Position numbers and translations under genes: made by a program. From assembly GCF_027912495.1 (NCBI RefSeq), contig NZ_CP115463.1, forward strand, positions 4,104,501 to 4,168,500: DNA of 64,000 nt. The letters run 5' to 3'. The notes beneath the pieces were generated by a model that ran no database searches, was not told the DNA's origin, and saw only the letters and a list, made by a program, of their open reading frames with translations. Shown piece after piece: positions 34,855-42,560 of the stretch (the first letter of the stretch is position 1; the number at the start of each line of letters is the position of its first letter). The stretch comes from Caulobacter sp. NIBR1757 (GTDB taxonomy: Bacteria > Pseudomonadota > Alphaproteobacteria > Caulobacterales > Caulobacteraceae).

Positions 34855-36567
34855 GTGAAGCCGCCCCGCCGCGACCTCGTCGGACCTGCCCTCACCGTCG
34901 TTCGCGGCTGGGCCGGCGCGGCCCGCCGCCAGGGCGAGCAGGAGTGGTTCGGCAACCCGCTGCACCGTATGATGCTCAACCGGCCGGCCGTCGAGGGCTT
35001 CGCCGCCAATCCGCGCGACCGCCGGCCGGTGAACAACGCCGAGGGCCGCCGGCTGCTGCAGGGCATCTTCGACCTGGCCGGCACGCGGATGAGCGTCGGG
35101 GCCCATGGCGATCCCTTCGACAAGCCCAGCCCCGACCGCGCCTTCGCCGTGGCCCTGCACCGCATGGGCTGGCTGCATGACCTGGTCGCCCAGGAGGACG
35201 CCGGGCCGCGCGCGGCCCTGCGGCTGATCTTCGACTGGAAGCGGGTCTTCGGGCGCTGGAACGGCTTCTCCTGGGGCCATGAGGTGCTGGAGCGGCGGGT
35301 GTTCAACCTGGCCTGCGCCGCCCGCCGGCTGGCGGCCGTGGCCTCGGACGCCGAGCGGGCCGAACTGGCCACCGACCTGGCCCGCCAGACGCGGCATCTG
35401 GCCGACATCTCCATCCACCCCGAGCGGGCCCTGCAGCGGGCGGTGGTCGTCGGCATCGCCGGCTGCGCCCTGGCCGGCGAGGCAGGCGAGCAGCTGATCG
35501 ACCGGTCGATGGCCATCCTGCAGGCCAGTCTGCCCGGCGCCGTCGCCCCCGACGGCATGCACGCCAGCCGCTCGCCGCAGGCCGGGCTGGAGCTGCTGTT
35601 CGACCTCTTGACCCTCGACGAGGCCCTGCACCAGCGCGGCCAGGCCGGGCCCGACGAGATGGGCCGGGCCATCGACCGCCTGAGCGCCGCGGCCCGCTTC
35701 TTCACCCTGCCGGACGGCCGGCTGGCCAGCTTCCAGGGTGGCGAGGCCGTGCCCGCCGCCCGCATCGCCGCCGCCCTGGCCCATGACGAGAGCGCCGGCC
35801 CGCCGCCGATGAAGGCGCCGCACGGCGGCTACTACCGCCTCGACGGGGCCGGGCTGACCCTGATGCTCGACGGCGCCGCCCCGGCCGGCGGGGTGTGGAG
35901 CGCCACCGCCTGCGCCCAGACGCTGGGTATCGAGATCCTGGCCGGCGCCGACCGGCTGGTCACCGGCTGCGCCTGGAGCCCCGACGCCGCCGCGCCCCAG
36001 GCCCTGCGCCTGACCGACGGGGCCTCGACCGCCTCCCTCAGCGACGCCTCGGCCGGCGAGCCCTTGCGCGGCCTGACCGCCTGGGGCATCGGTCCCAGGC
36101 TGGAGGGGGCCGCGAAGCAGGTCGATGTCCGCCGCCACGATGCCGACGCCGGGGTCTGGCTGGAATGCAGCCACGACGGCTGGGCCGCCGACTTCGGCCT
36201 GATCCATGACCGCCGCCTCTACCTCGACCTGGCGGCCGGCGAGCTGCGCGGCGAGGACGCCTTCCGCCCCGTGCTGGAAGGCCCGCCGGCCGACGGCCCG
36301 CGCCGCTACCTGCCCTTCACCGTCCGCTTCCACCTCCACCCCGACGCCCGCGCCAGTCTGGCCCGTGACGGCAAGAGCGTGCTGCTCAAGGGCCCGACCG
36401 ACCAGGGCTGGTGGCTGCGCAACGACGCCGTCTCCGTCTCCGTGGAGCCCAGCGCCCACTTCGAAAACGGCAGGCCGAGGCGGTCGACGCAGGTGGTGCT
36501 GACGGGGCAGGTACGGGTCGATACAGGCGGGCGGATCCGGTGGAAGATGAGCCGGGCGGAGGGGTGA
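34855..36567 (+). CDS. Heparinase II/III-family protein
   Basis: The 570-residue protein has an alpha-helical toroid domain (about 40-300) and a C-terminal beta-sandwich heparinase II/III domain (about 310-560) with the blocks DGMHASRSPQAGLELL and HGGYYRLD. No signal peptide is evident. Relatives are polysaccharide lyases, but the alphaproteobacterial proteins next to purH are of unproven substrate. It starts at GTG 34855, 12 bases after rpe. Confidence 0.85.
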   Translation: MKPPRRDLVGPALTVVRGWAGAARRQGEQEWFGNPLHRMMLNRPAVEGFAANPRDRRPVNNAEGRRLLQGIFDLAGTRMSVGAHGDPFDKPSPDRAFAVALHRMGWLHDLVAQEDAGPRAALRLIFDWKRVFGRWNGFSWGHEVLERRVFNLACAARRLAAVASDAERAELATDLARQTRHLADISIHPERALQRAVVVGIAGCALAGEAGEQLIDRSMAILQASLPGAVAPDGMHASRSPQAGLELLFDLLTLDEALHQRGQAGPDEMGRAIDRLSAAARFFTLPDGRLASFQGGEAVPAARIAAALAHDESAGPPPMKAPHGGYYRLDGAGLTLMLDGAAPAGGVWSATACAQTLGIEILAGADRLVTGCAWSPDAAAPQALRLTDGASTASLSDASAGEPLRGLTAWGIGPRLEGAAKQVDVRRHDADAGVWLECSHDGWAADFGLIHDRRLYLDLAAGELRGEDAFRPVLEGPPADGPRRYLPFTVRFHLHPDARASLARDGKSVLLKGPTDQGWWLRNDAVSVSVEPSAHFENGRPRRSTQVVLTGQVRVDTGGRIRWKMSRAEG

Positions 36568-36568
36568 C

Positions 36569-37057
36569 CTAACGACGATAGTCGTACTTATTCATGAGCT
36601 CCATGAACCCACCCTCTCGGCTCCAAGTCTGGCAGATATCGCTCTCAGTCGGACCCGGAGCGACACCGCACATGGCCTTCCATGTTTTCGGAAAGCGACA
36701 CTTGGCATCGATCTCACCGTAGGACTTATCCCAGTCAGGATCATCCGTATCAGTCAGGCTAAGCATGCGGAGATCGCTGCCCTCGACATCTCCGCCGTAC
36801 ACCTCGACATAGCCGATGGACTTACGAAATACGAAGGGCGACGCGCCAACATAGGCACCCATCCGGTTTTTGCCATTCACCGTTCCACAAACTGCGTCAG
36901 CCGTTTCGGCGACAAATTCGATCTTCGCGGCGCCAGGATCAAACATCATTCCGCGAAGCGCTTCGCGGGCCTGATTCCGTGGGGTGCCGGGGATGAGATC
37001 GCAGGCAGGCAGCGTCAATGCCAAAATGGCCGCAATAACAATGCATCCGTTTCTCAT
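36569..37057 (-). CDS. Putative lipoprotein of atypical base composition
   Basis: A 162-residue protein with an N-terminal signal and lipobox (CIVIAAILALTLPAC), so probably an outer-membrane or periplasmic lipoprotein. The mature part has several further cysteines (AVCGTVNG, DAKCRF, KAMCGV, DICQTW). No family is recognised. Hand counts of three lines give 53-62% G+C, against about 80% in a line of the preceding gene. It sits in a normally tight neighbourhood, suggesting recent acquisition. GGGGGGG lies before the ATG. Confidence 0.75.
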   Translation of the reverse strand: MRNGCIVIAAILALTLPACDLIPGTPRNQAREALRGMMFDPGAAKIEFVAETADAVCGTVNGKNRMGAYVGASPFVFRKSIGYVEVYGGDVEGSDLRMLSLTDTDDPDWDKSYGEIDAKCRFPKTWKAMCGVAPGPTESDICQTWSREGGFMELMNKYDYRR

Positions 37058-37105
37058 GTTTCCCCCCCAATGACTATCTCATGATAGCCGATCGATGCGT
37101 TCGTG

Positions 37106-37133
37106 TTGACTCCGAGCCCGCCCTGCGTAGTTT
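37106..37133 (+). promoter_or_regulatory. Possible purH promoter
   Basis: TTGACT (37106-37111) and TAGTTT (37128-37133) are separated by 16 bases. A start a few bases later would place the whole ZTP riboswitch in the leader. The -10 is poor, so the assignment is tentative. Confidence 0.4.
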
Positions 37134-37217
37134 CCGCCTCGTCTCAGCGACTGGCGCATCAGGTGGATCACCACCGGGGAGCTGACGACGCCATCTGCCG
37201 CGCGCCTGGGCGAGACC
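37132..37217 (+). ncRNA. ZTP riboswitch (pfl motif) in the purH leader
   Basis: The leader contains the two conserved parts of the pfl/ZTP aptamer: GCGACTGGCG followed by the GGTGGATCACCACCGGGGAG stem (about 37147-37180), and after a linker the CCGCGCGCCTGGGC block (about 37198-37211). The GGGGAGC and CCGCGCCTGGGC pieces are the hallmark of this class. It binds the purine intermediate ZTP/ZMP and activates folate and purine genes; here it precedes purH, which uses AICAR (ZMP). It ends about 27 bases before the start codon. Confidence 0.9.
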
Positions 37218-37243
37218 TCACAGCTTTCCAGCCGGAGTCCGCC

Positions 37244-38824
37244 ATGCCCGCCGCCCCTGATTTCCCGCCCTCGCCCGATACCGTTGTCGCCAAACGCGCC
37301 CTGATCTCCGTGTCCGACAAGACCGGGCTGATCGAGACGGCGCGGGCGCTGCACGACCTGGGCGTCGAACTGGTCTCGACCGGCGGCACCAAGAGCGCCA
37401 TCGCGGCGGCCGGGTTGCCGGTCAAGGACGTGGCCGACCTGACCGGGTTTCCGGAGATGATGGACGGGCGGGTGAAGACCCTGCACCCCATCGTCCACGG
37501 CGGCCTGCTGGGCGTGCGCGGCGCGGCCAGCCACAAGGCGGCGATGGACGAGCACGGCATCGGCGGCATCGATATCCTCTATGTGAACCTCTATCCCTTC
37601 GATGCGACGGTCGCTGGCGGCGGCGACTTTGAAACCTGCGTCGAGAACATCGACATCGGTGGGCCGGCGATGATCCGCTCGGCGGCCAAGAACCACGGCT
37701 ACGTCGCCGTCTGCACCGCCCCGGAAGACATGGCCCGGGTGGTCGAGGCGCTGAAGGCCGGCGGGACGACGCTCAGCCTTCGCAAGGATCTGGCGGCCCG
37801 AGCGTTTGCCCGCACCGCCACCTACGACGCCGCCATCAGCGGCTGGTTCGCGGGGCAACTGGGCGAGACCGCGCCGGCCCGCCGGGCCATCGGCGGTGAA
37901 CTGAAACAGACCCTGCGCTATGGCGAAAACCCGCATCAGTCGGCGGCCTTCTATGTCACCGGCGAGCAGCGCCCCGGCGTGGCGAACGCCCGTCAGCTGC
38001 AGGGCAAGGAACTGAGCTACAACAACATCGCCGACACCGACGCCGCCTTCGAGCTGGCGGCCGAGTTCGACGAGCCGGCCTGTATCATCGTCAAGCACGC
38101 CAACCCCTGCGGCGTCGGCTTGGGCGCCGACCTCAGGCAAGCCTACGCCCGCGCCCTGGCCTGCGATCCGGTCTCGGCCTTCGGCGGCATCGTGGCGGTC
38201 AACCGCCGGCTGGACCGCGCCACTGCGATGCAGGTCTGCGAGACCTTCACCGAGGTGGTCATCGCCCCCGAGGCCGACGACGACGCGGTGGCCGTGTTCG
38301 AGGCCAAGAAGAACCTGCGCCTGCTGGTCACCGGCGGCATGCCGGATGCCTTCCGGGCCGGCGAGGTGTTCCGCTCGGTCTCCGGCGGCTTCCTGGTGCA
38401 GTCGCGCGACACCGCCCGGCTGACGGCGGCCGATCTGAAGGTGGTCACCAAGCGCGCGCCTACCGACGAGGAAGTGCGGGACATGCTGTTCGCCTTCACC
38501 GTCGCCAAGCATGTGAAATCCAACGCCATCGTCTTTGCCCGGGGTGGCCAGACGCTGGGGGTCGGCGCCGGGCAGATGAACCGCAAGGACAGCGCCCGCA
38601 TCGCCGCCATCCGCGCCGCCGATTTTGGCCTCGACCTCAAGGGCAGCGCCTGCGCCTCGGAAGCCTTCTTCCCGTTCGCCGACGGCCTGATCCAGGCGGC
38701 GGAAGCCGGGGCGACGGCGGTGATCCAGCCGGGTGGTTCCATGCGGGACGCCGAGGTCATCGCGGCGGCCGATGCGGCGGGGATCGCCATGGTCTTCACC
38801 GGGGTGCGGGTGTTCCGCCACTAG
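37244..38824 (+). CDS. purH: Bifunctional AICAR transformylase / IMP cyclohydrolase
   Basis: The 526-residue enzyme carries out the last two steps of IMP synthesis. The N-terminal cyclohydrolase domain (about 20-215) has [12 protein letters not shown] and GRVKTLHP. The C-terminal transformylase domain has [12 protein letters not shown], the Lys-His motif [11 protein letters not shown] and [12 protein letters not shown] place the start at the ATG at 37244. A frame open to 37103 would translate the riboswitch. Control by the upstream ZTP aptamer fits the enzyme's use of ZMP. Confidence 0.97.
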   Translation: MPAAPDFPPSPDTVVAKRALISVSDKTGLIETARALHDLGVELVSTGGTKSAIAAAGLPVKDVADLTGFPEMMDGRVKTLHPIVHGGLLGVRGAASHKAAMDEHGIGGIDILYVNLYPFDATVAGGGDFETCVENIDIGGPAMIRSAAKNHGYVAVCTAPEDMARVVEALKAGGTTLSLRKDLAARAFARTATYDAAISGWFAGQLGETAPARRAIGGELKQTLRYGENPHQSAAFYVTGEQRPGVANARQLQGKELSYNNIADTDAAFELAAEFDEPACIIVKHANPCGVGLGADLRQAYARALACDPVSAFGGIVAVNRRLDRATAMQVCETFTEVVIAPEADDDAVAVFEAKKNLRLLVTGGMPDAFRAGEVFRSVSGGFLVQSRDTARLTAADLKVVTKRAPTDEEVRDMLFAFTVAKHVKSNAIVFARGGQTLGVGAGQMNRKDSARIAAIRAADFGLDLKGSACASEAFFPFADGLIQAAEAGATAVIQPGGSMRDAEVIAAADAAGIAMVFTGVRVFRH

Positions 38825-39132
38825 GGCCTTATCGAAGCGGCCTACCATTATAGCCGATGCCTCGGCGGCCAGCACCGGCTGTCGCGGCAAAGCCTTGAAA
38901 ACGCAGGGCTCGGGGGTAGGCCGGGGCGCTGGGTCTGTAGGTCGGCGCGTAGGCCTGGGCGTGGTCGGGGCGCGGGGAATGTGGTTCGGCCGGGGCCACG
39001 ATCCGGCCTACGGTCACGCGCCGTGACGAAACGCCCGGAATAGGCCTCCGGAATTTTACCCAGGAGAAACTACTCGCCAATGTGAGTGATTGTTCACTTG
39101 CAATCAGCGTCGTCAGGCGGCAAGCTTGCCCC
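38825..39132. other. Intergenic region after purH with dispersed-repeat features
   Basis: No gene is supported. From about 38912 to 39065 there are several GTAGGCC/GTAGGTC words, CGCGGGGAATGTGG and a final GGAATTTTACCC. The order resembles the stretch 11808-11942 upstream of the proC stop. A minus-strand frame across it is Pro/Tyr-rich repeat translation. Confidence 0.45.
39085..39098. promoter_or_regulatory. Small palindrome AGTGA-TTGT-TCACT upstream of the hydrolase gene
   Basis: Five-base perfect arms with a 4-base spacer lie 35 bases before the hydrolase start codon. The spacing and symmetry suit an operator of TetR type, but no regulator gene is adjacent. Confidence 0.3.
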
Positions 39133-39897
39133 ATGGACACGCTCGAAGCCCGCTGGGCGAAACTGCAGCCGCATGCGGCGATGCACGGCCCCCCCGATGC
39201 CGACCGTCGCCCGGTCGCCCTGCTGTTCCACGGCTGCGGCGGGGTGCAGGCGCATCTCGACGACTATGCGGCCGCCGCGACGGCGGCCGGCTGGCGCTCG
39301 GTCATCGTCGACAGTTTCGCCCCGCGCGGCTGGAGCCGGACCTATGGCCTGACCTTCGTCTGTTCGGGGACGCGGTTCTGGGGCTTCGAGCGGGCCGGCG
39401 ACGTGCTGGCGACGATCTACGGCATGGGCCAACGCGAGGACGTCGATGCCAGCCGCATGGTGCTGGCCGGCTGGAGCCACGGCGGCTGGGCGATCATGGA
39501 CCTGATGACCATGGCCCTGGAGAGCGAGGCCGAGGCCCGCGTCGGCGGGGCGGGTCCCGGGCTGCTGGACGGGGTGAAGGGCCTCTACCTCAACTATCCC
39601 TATGTGAATTTCGGCTCGCGCGGCGCCAGGCGCGACTGGCGCTATCGGCCGAAGGTGATGGGCGTCATCGCCGAGCGCGACCACCTGGGCGGACCGAAGC
39701 TGCATGAGGCGGCCTATGCCCGGGCGCGGGCCGGCGGCTGCGCGGTGGAGACGGTGACGGTGAAGGGGACGCACGCCTTCGACCAGCCGGGCGAGATGAT
39801 GATCAATCTCTCGCCGATGCAGCGGGACGCGGCGTTGACGGCGGAGAACCTGACGCGGTTCGGGGGGTTTCTGGGCGCCGTCCAGGCGGCCGCTTGA
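39133..39897 (+). CDS. Dienelactone-hydrolase-like alpha/beta hydrolase
   Basis: The 254-residue protein has the alpha/beta hydrolase nucleophile elbow GWSHGGW near residue 117, an oxyanion-side motif LLFHGCGGVQAH near 30, and probable Asp (AERDHLGG) and His (KGTHAFDQ) partners. Classical dienelactone hydrolases use Cys, so the Ser nucleophile points to a general esterase. No signal peptide is seen. Substrate is unknown. The ATG at 39133 is preferred; upstream frame is operator-like DNA. Confidence 0.82.
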   Translation: MDTLEARWAKLQPHAAMHGPPDADRRPVALLFHGCGGVQAHLDDYAAAATAAGWRSVIVDSFAPRGWSRTYGLTFVCSGTRFWGFERAGDVLATIYGMGQREDVDASRMVLAGWSHGGWAIMDLMTMALESEAEARVGGAGPGLLDGVKGLYLNYPYVNFGSRGARRDWRYRPKVMGVIAERDHLGGPKLHEAAYARARAGGCAVETVTVKGTHAFDQPGEMMINLSPMQRDAALTAENLTRFGGFLGAVQAAA

Positions 39898-39899
39898 GG

Positions 39900-39950
39900 G
39901 TCCGCCAAACGGACATCCGGAATGTCGGAGAAGGGTGGGAAGCGGACATT
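39900..39950. repeat. Fragment of a GCGGACATT-type dispersed repeat
   Basis: The stretch carries AACGGACATCCGG, AATGTCGGAG and GGAAGCGGACATTG. A related fragment, GGATGTCCGCTACGGGTCGA, lies at 40741-40760. Together they bracket the DUF6572 and barstar-like genes and look like scars of a small dispersed repeat. Confidence 0.5.
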
Positions 39951-39990
39951 GAGTTGCTGCAGGAGGCGGAGCTTGGCAGATTGCTCCCGC

Positions 39991-40323
39991 ATGACGATTG
40001 AAAACGCCGCGCAGATAGACGCGATGGGCCTGGAGACAAGCACCGGCAAAATGGTGCTTGGAATCAGCGATCACCTTGACTGGTCGGAAGCCTCGGCCCA
40101 CCTGCAAGCGATGGAGCGCAAGGTGAACGCCTACCTAGGCTTCATCCAGAGTGGGCAAATCGTTGATCAGGACGCCGATGCCAAGGGCCGACCGGTCAAG
40201 ATCGCGATCTATCAAGAGTTCCCTGAGCCTTCTGACGTCACGCCCATCTTAAACAAGTTAGCGGCCCAACTCGGCCTCGCTGGTATCGAGCTTTGGCGGG
40301 GGCATTTGCCGCCAGGGTACTGA
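39991..40323 (+). CDS. DUF6572-like protein
   Basis: A 110-residue protein with the blocks IDAMGLETSTGKMVLGISDHLDW and KVNAYLGFIQSGQIVDQDADAKGR seen in DUF6572-type proteins, which often lie in accessory regions near toxin or immunity genes. One 60-base line of the gene counts about 57% G+C, low for the window. The start is the ATG at 39991. Function is unknown; an immunity role is possible only by context. Confidence 0.65.
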   Translation: MTIENAAQIDAMGLETSTGKMVLGISDHLDWSEASAHLQAMERKVNAYLGFIQSGQIVDQDADAKGRPVKIAIYQEFPEPSDVTPILNKLAAQLGLAGIELWRGHLPPGY

Positions 40324-40370
40324 CCCGCATGCGGACCTTCCCAATGTCTCACATGGGTCGAGAGCGGCCC

Positions 40371-40715
40371 TCAGAACGACCCGACCATGAGGAGGGCGAT
40401 AACGGGCGGTTGTCCGACCTCGACCCGGCGATGATTCACGAATGCCGCGCATTCAACCAGGGCCGCGTACTGCGCCGGGCAGCGCCTGGCGAACGCGGCG
40501 GCCTCGTCGATCTGAAGCGTCAGAACCGCCCCCTTGGCGACCGGCCGGCTGACCATTCTGGCCTCCGCATCGTCCGCATAGGTCAGGCAGTCAATCCAGG
40601 CGGCCATGTTCGCGCCGTAGTAGCCAGGGAAACCCAGGCAGTCGGCGAAGACGGCGTGAAAATTGTCCCAATCGACGATGCGATTAGCGGGCACGTTGGT
40701 GATGAGGGTCTGCAT
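40371..40715 (-). CDS. Barstar-like protein (ribonuclease inhibitor family)
   Basis: The 114-residue acidic protein has the barstar core: NFHAVFADCLGFPGYYGANM (about 17-37) and AAWIDCLTY, which in barstar holds the helix that plugs the barnase active site. No ribonuclease gene is adjacent, so it may be an orphan immunity protein or inhibit an endogenous RNase. It is convergent with the DUF6572 gene, 47 bases apart. Confidence 0.82.
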   Translation of the reverse strand: MQTLITNVPANRIVDWDNFHAVFADCLGFPGYYGANMAAWIDCLTYADDAEARMVSRPVAKGAVLTLQIDEAAAFARRCPAQYAALVECAAFVNHRRVEVGQPPVIALLMVGSF

Positions 40716-40740
40716 GGCGGCAAGCTAACGCAGGCGCAGG

Positions 40741-40790
40741 AGGATGTCCGCTACGGGTCGAAAACAGTCTGTGCCAACCGACGGACAGCG
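40741..40790. repeat. Second fragment of the GCGGACATT-type dispersed repeat
   Basis: GGATGTCCGCTACGGGTCGA and a downstream GACGGACAGCG are partial counterparts of the motif at 39900-39950. No gene is supported in this stretch. Confidence 0.4.
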
Positions 40791-40872
40791 ACCTCCGCCG
40801 TCATTTGGATGACACTCCCTCAGGCGCCGCTGAGGGGTGGAAGGCTGCCGCAGGTTGGTTAACATTGCCCCT

Positions 40873-41409
40873 ATGACCGACCTGAAGGCCAAAACTGCGG
40901 AGTTGAAGGCGCTCGGCCGTCTCAAGGCGACGCCGAGCCGCGTGGCCGAGGTCAAGGCCGCGCTTTCGGGCAAATGGGAAGGCGTCCAGGCCGTCGCTCT
41001 TCAGGTCCTTGCGACTTGGGGCGGGCGTGAGGCCGTTGAAATCATCAGGGCGTTTCTGATCGACGCCTATGCGCGAAAGCACGGATGGTCCATTCGCGGC
41101 GTAGCCATCGAGGCGCTCACCGGGCTCATTGACCGCCGAGATGTTGATTGGGTCCTGGACCTCTATTTCTCCGTCCCGGGCCATCTCGAAAAGCATGTTG
41201 TCCTGAGACTCGTCCTAGCCCTGCCTTCTGAAGCGGCCAAGCGGCGGCTCGTGGCCGAACTGTCGAGTGCCGATGCAGTCAATCGGCAAGCCGCCGTGAA
41301 GGCGATCGGCAACCTGCCATATGCGGATCGTGGCGCGCTTCTCACGCGCATGTGTGACGATCCGGACAAGCTTGTGAGGCAAAGCGCGAATGCCTTGGTC
41401 ATGGGGTGA
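40873..41409 (+). CDS. HEAT-like repeat protein
   Basis: The 178-residue protein consists of paired amphipathic helices in the HEAT/ARM style, for example RGVAIEALTGLIDRRDVDW and NRQAAVKAIGNLPYADRG, with the typical Val/Ala-rich helix B (VVLRLVLALPSEAAKRRLVAEL). No catalytic motif is visible, so it is probably a protein-binding scaffold. The start is the ATG at 40873. It lies between the barstar-like gene and the RES-Xre module in the accessory cluster. Confidence 0.65.
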   Translation: MTDLKAKTAELKALGRLKATPSRVAEVKAALSGKWEGVQAVALQVLATWGGREAVEIIRAFLIDAYARKHGWSIRGVAIEALTGLIDRRDVDWVLDLYFSVPGHLEKHVVLRLVLALPSEAAKRRLVAELSSADAVNRQAAVKAIGNLPYADRGALLTRMCDDPDKLVRQSANALVMG

Positions 41410-41497
41410 CCGGGGCTGTACCGTGAGGCAGGAACGGGCTTCGCGAACGTCGGCTCAGGGTCGAATCCGGGCGTTCCCTTGTGCGCCATTTGCCGAC

Positions 41498-41977
41498 CTA
41501 TCGCGACAGTCGCGGATCATAGGTCCATTTTCGGATCTTGCCGGCCGTGATCCCCCCGGCGTCCGGGTGGGTCGGATTGATCAGGATGTTGATCTCCTCA
41601 GGCACGAGGACCGAGGGAACGATCAGCAAGGCCGAGGCGCCCGAGGCGATCCAGTCGGTTCCCAGACCAATGCTGACCCGTCCGGCGGGTTCGGCATCCC
41701 ACCCGACCGGCAGGCTGGCAGGCGTTTCCCGTTGCGCGGCGGCCCAGACGGAATCCGGAATATCGATGGCGACCAGATAGCGGTTGAACGGAAGGCCGCC
41801 CGCGTTGAAGTGAACGACCGTTTCGAGACAGGCCAGGGCGATGGATGCCGACGTGTAGACAACGGCGGATCCAGGCGCGTTCCACCGCCCGCCAGTGATC
41901 CTGGCCCCCGCGCCGGACAGGTCGTCCGCCTCGTAGTCCGGCGTATCCGCCGCGATTCGCCAGAGCCGCCGGCTCAC
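41498..41977 (-). CDS. RES-domain toxin (NAD-targeting)
   Basis: The 159-residue protein is a complete RES domain: LWRIA at the start, GGRWNAPGSAVVYTSASIALACLE near 30-50 and an NPTHP motif near 135. RES toxins degrade NAD+ or ADP-ribosylate targets; the conserved Arg, Glu and Tyr positions are present. It starts at GTG 41977, overlapping the antitoxin stop (GTGA), the usual antitoxin-first order. Confidence 0.9.
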   Translation of the reverse strand: MSRRLWRIAADTPDYEADDLSGAGARITGGRWNAPGSAVVYTSASIALACLETVVHFNAGGLPFNRYLVAIDIPDSVWAAAQRETPASLPVGWDAEPAGRVSIGLGTDWIASGASALLIVPSVLVPEEINILINPTHPDAGGITAGKIRKWTYDPRLSR

Positions 41978-42456
41978 GCGTAAGCGCCGCTCTGAATTTG
42001 GGACAAGGTGCGGGAGACCAGGGACTGGCCCTCCATCGTATCGAGCAAGGTCATGGGCGCCTGACCCCCGAGGGCCGGCAGCGGCTCCCGAAGCCAGCGC
42101 GACAGCCAGGCCGGCGCATCGAACCCTTGCGGATCGCCGGACTCCTCGACCATGGCCTGGAGTTGGCCGACGAGCTTGGCGACGCCGATGACGCGTTCAC
42201 TCTCGTCGGCCGACAGGGTCGCGTCCTGCGACGCCTTGCGATTGACGGTCGCCGCCGACAGCTTGAGGGCCGAGAGCCCGGCGCCCTGACTGATCGCCAG
42301 ATCATGAAAGATGCGCTTGGCCTGGGCGGCGGGGACGCCGGCCTTGATCATCCCGATGCGAACGACCGGCTCGGCCCGATAGATGTCGATATAGGACATC
42401 AACTTGAGACCGGCACTGGCGGTGGACGGCGCGACAGCTTTAAGCGACGAGACCAT
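41974..42456 (-). CDS. Xre-type antitoxin with DUF2384 (toxin-binding) domain
   Basis: The 160-residue antitoxin has an Xre-like N-terminal DNA-binding domain (about 20-85) with ATVNRKASQDATLSADESERV as the typical RES-Xre helix, and a C-terminal DUF2384/MbcA-like domain (FDAPAWLSRWLREPLPALGGQAPMTLLDT) that blocks the toxin. AAAGGAG lies 8 bases before the ATG. It is co-translated with the RES toxin and probably represses the promoter at 42461-42497. Confidence 0.92.
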   Translation of the reverse strand: MVSSLKAVAPSTASAGLKLMSYIDIYRAEPVVRIGMIKAGVPAAQAKRIFHDLAISQGAGLSALKLSAATVNRKASQDATLSADESERVIGVAKLVGQLQAMVEESGDPQGFDAPAWLSRWLREPLPALGGQAPMTLLDTMEGQSLVSRTLSQIQSGAYA

Positions 42457-42460
42457 TGCG

Positions 42461-42497
42461 TTGCTCCTTTGAGTAACTCAATAGCTCAAAAGAGCAA
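42461..42497 (-). promoter_or_regulatory. Long inverted repeat in the RES-Xre promoter (antitoxin operator)
   Basis: On the plus strand TTGCTCCTTTGAG (42461-42473) is matched by CTCAAAAGAGCAA (42485-42497), 12 of 13 paired. Nested in the middle is the palindrome TTGAGTAACTCAA (42469-42481). The left arm also contains the antitoxin Shine-Dalgarno, so binding would block both transcription and ribosome access. Confidence 0.65.
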
Positions 42498-42529
42498 TTT
42501 TGGCAAAGGGGCAGTTGTCAGCTGACTGC

Positions 42530-42558
42530 GTCCTTCTCCCGCTTGCCGGGAGAAGGAC
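42530..42558. terminator. 12-bp perfect hairpin after gdhZ (family B core)
   Basis: GTCCTTCTCCCG and its exact reverse complement flank the loop CTTGC. The core CTTCTCCCGCTTG..CGGGAG is shared with the repeats at 17738 and 59600. It sits right after the gdhZ stop codon and probably ends its transcript. Confidence 0.7.
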
Positions 42559-42560
42559 GC

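Noticed and set aside
34180-36459. Minus-strand frame of 759 codons opposite rpe and the heparinase-like gene
   Set aside because: Antisense shadow of two recognisable enzymes.
38829-39140. 103-codon minus-strand frame after purH
   Set aside because: Pro/Tyr/Arg-rich repeat translation that overlaps the hydrolase start; no ribosome-binding site.
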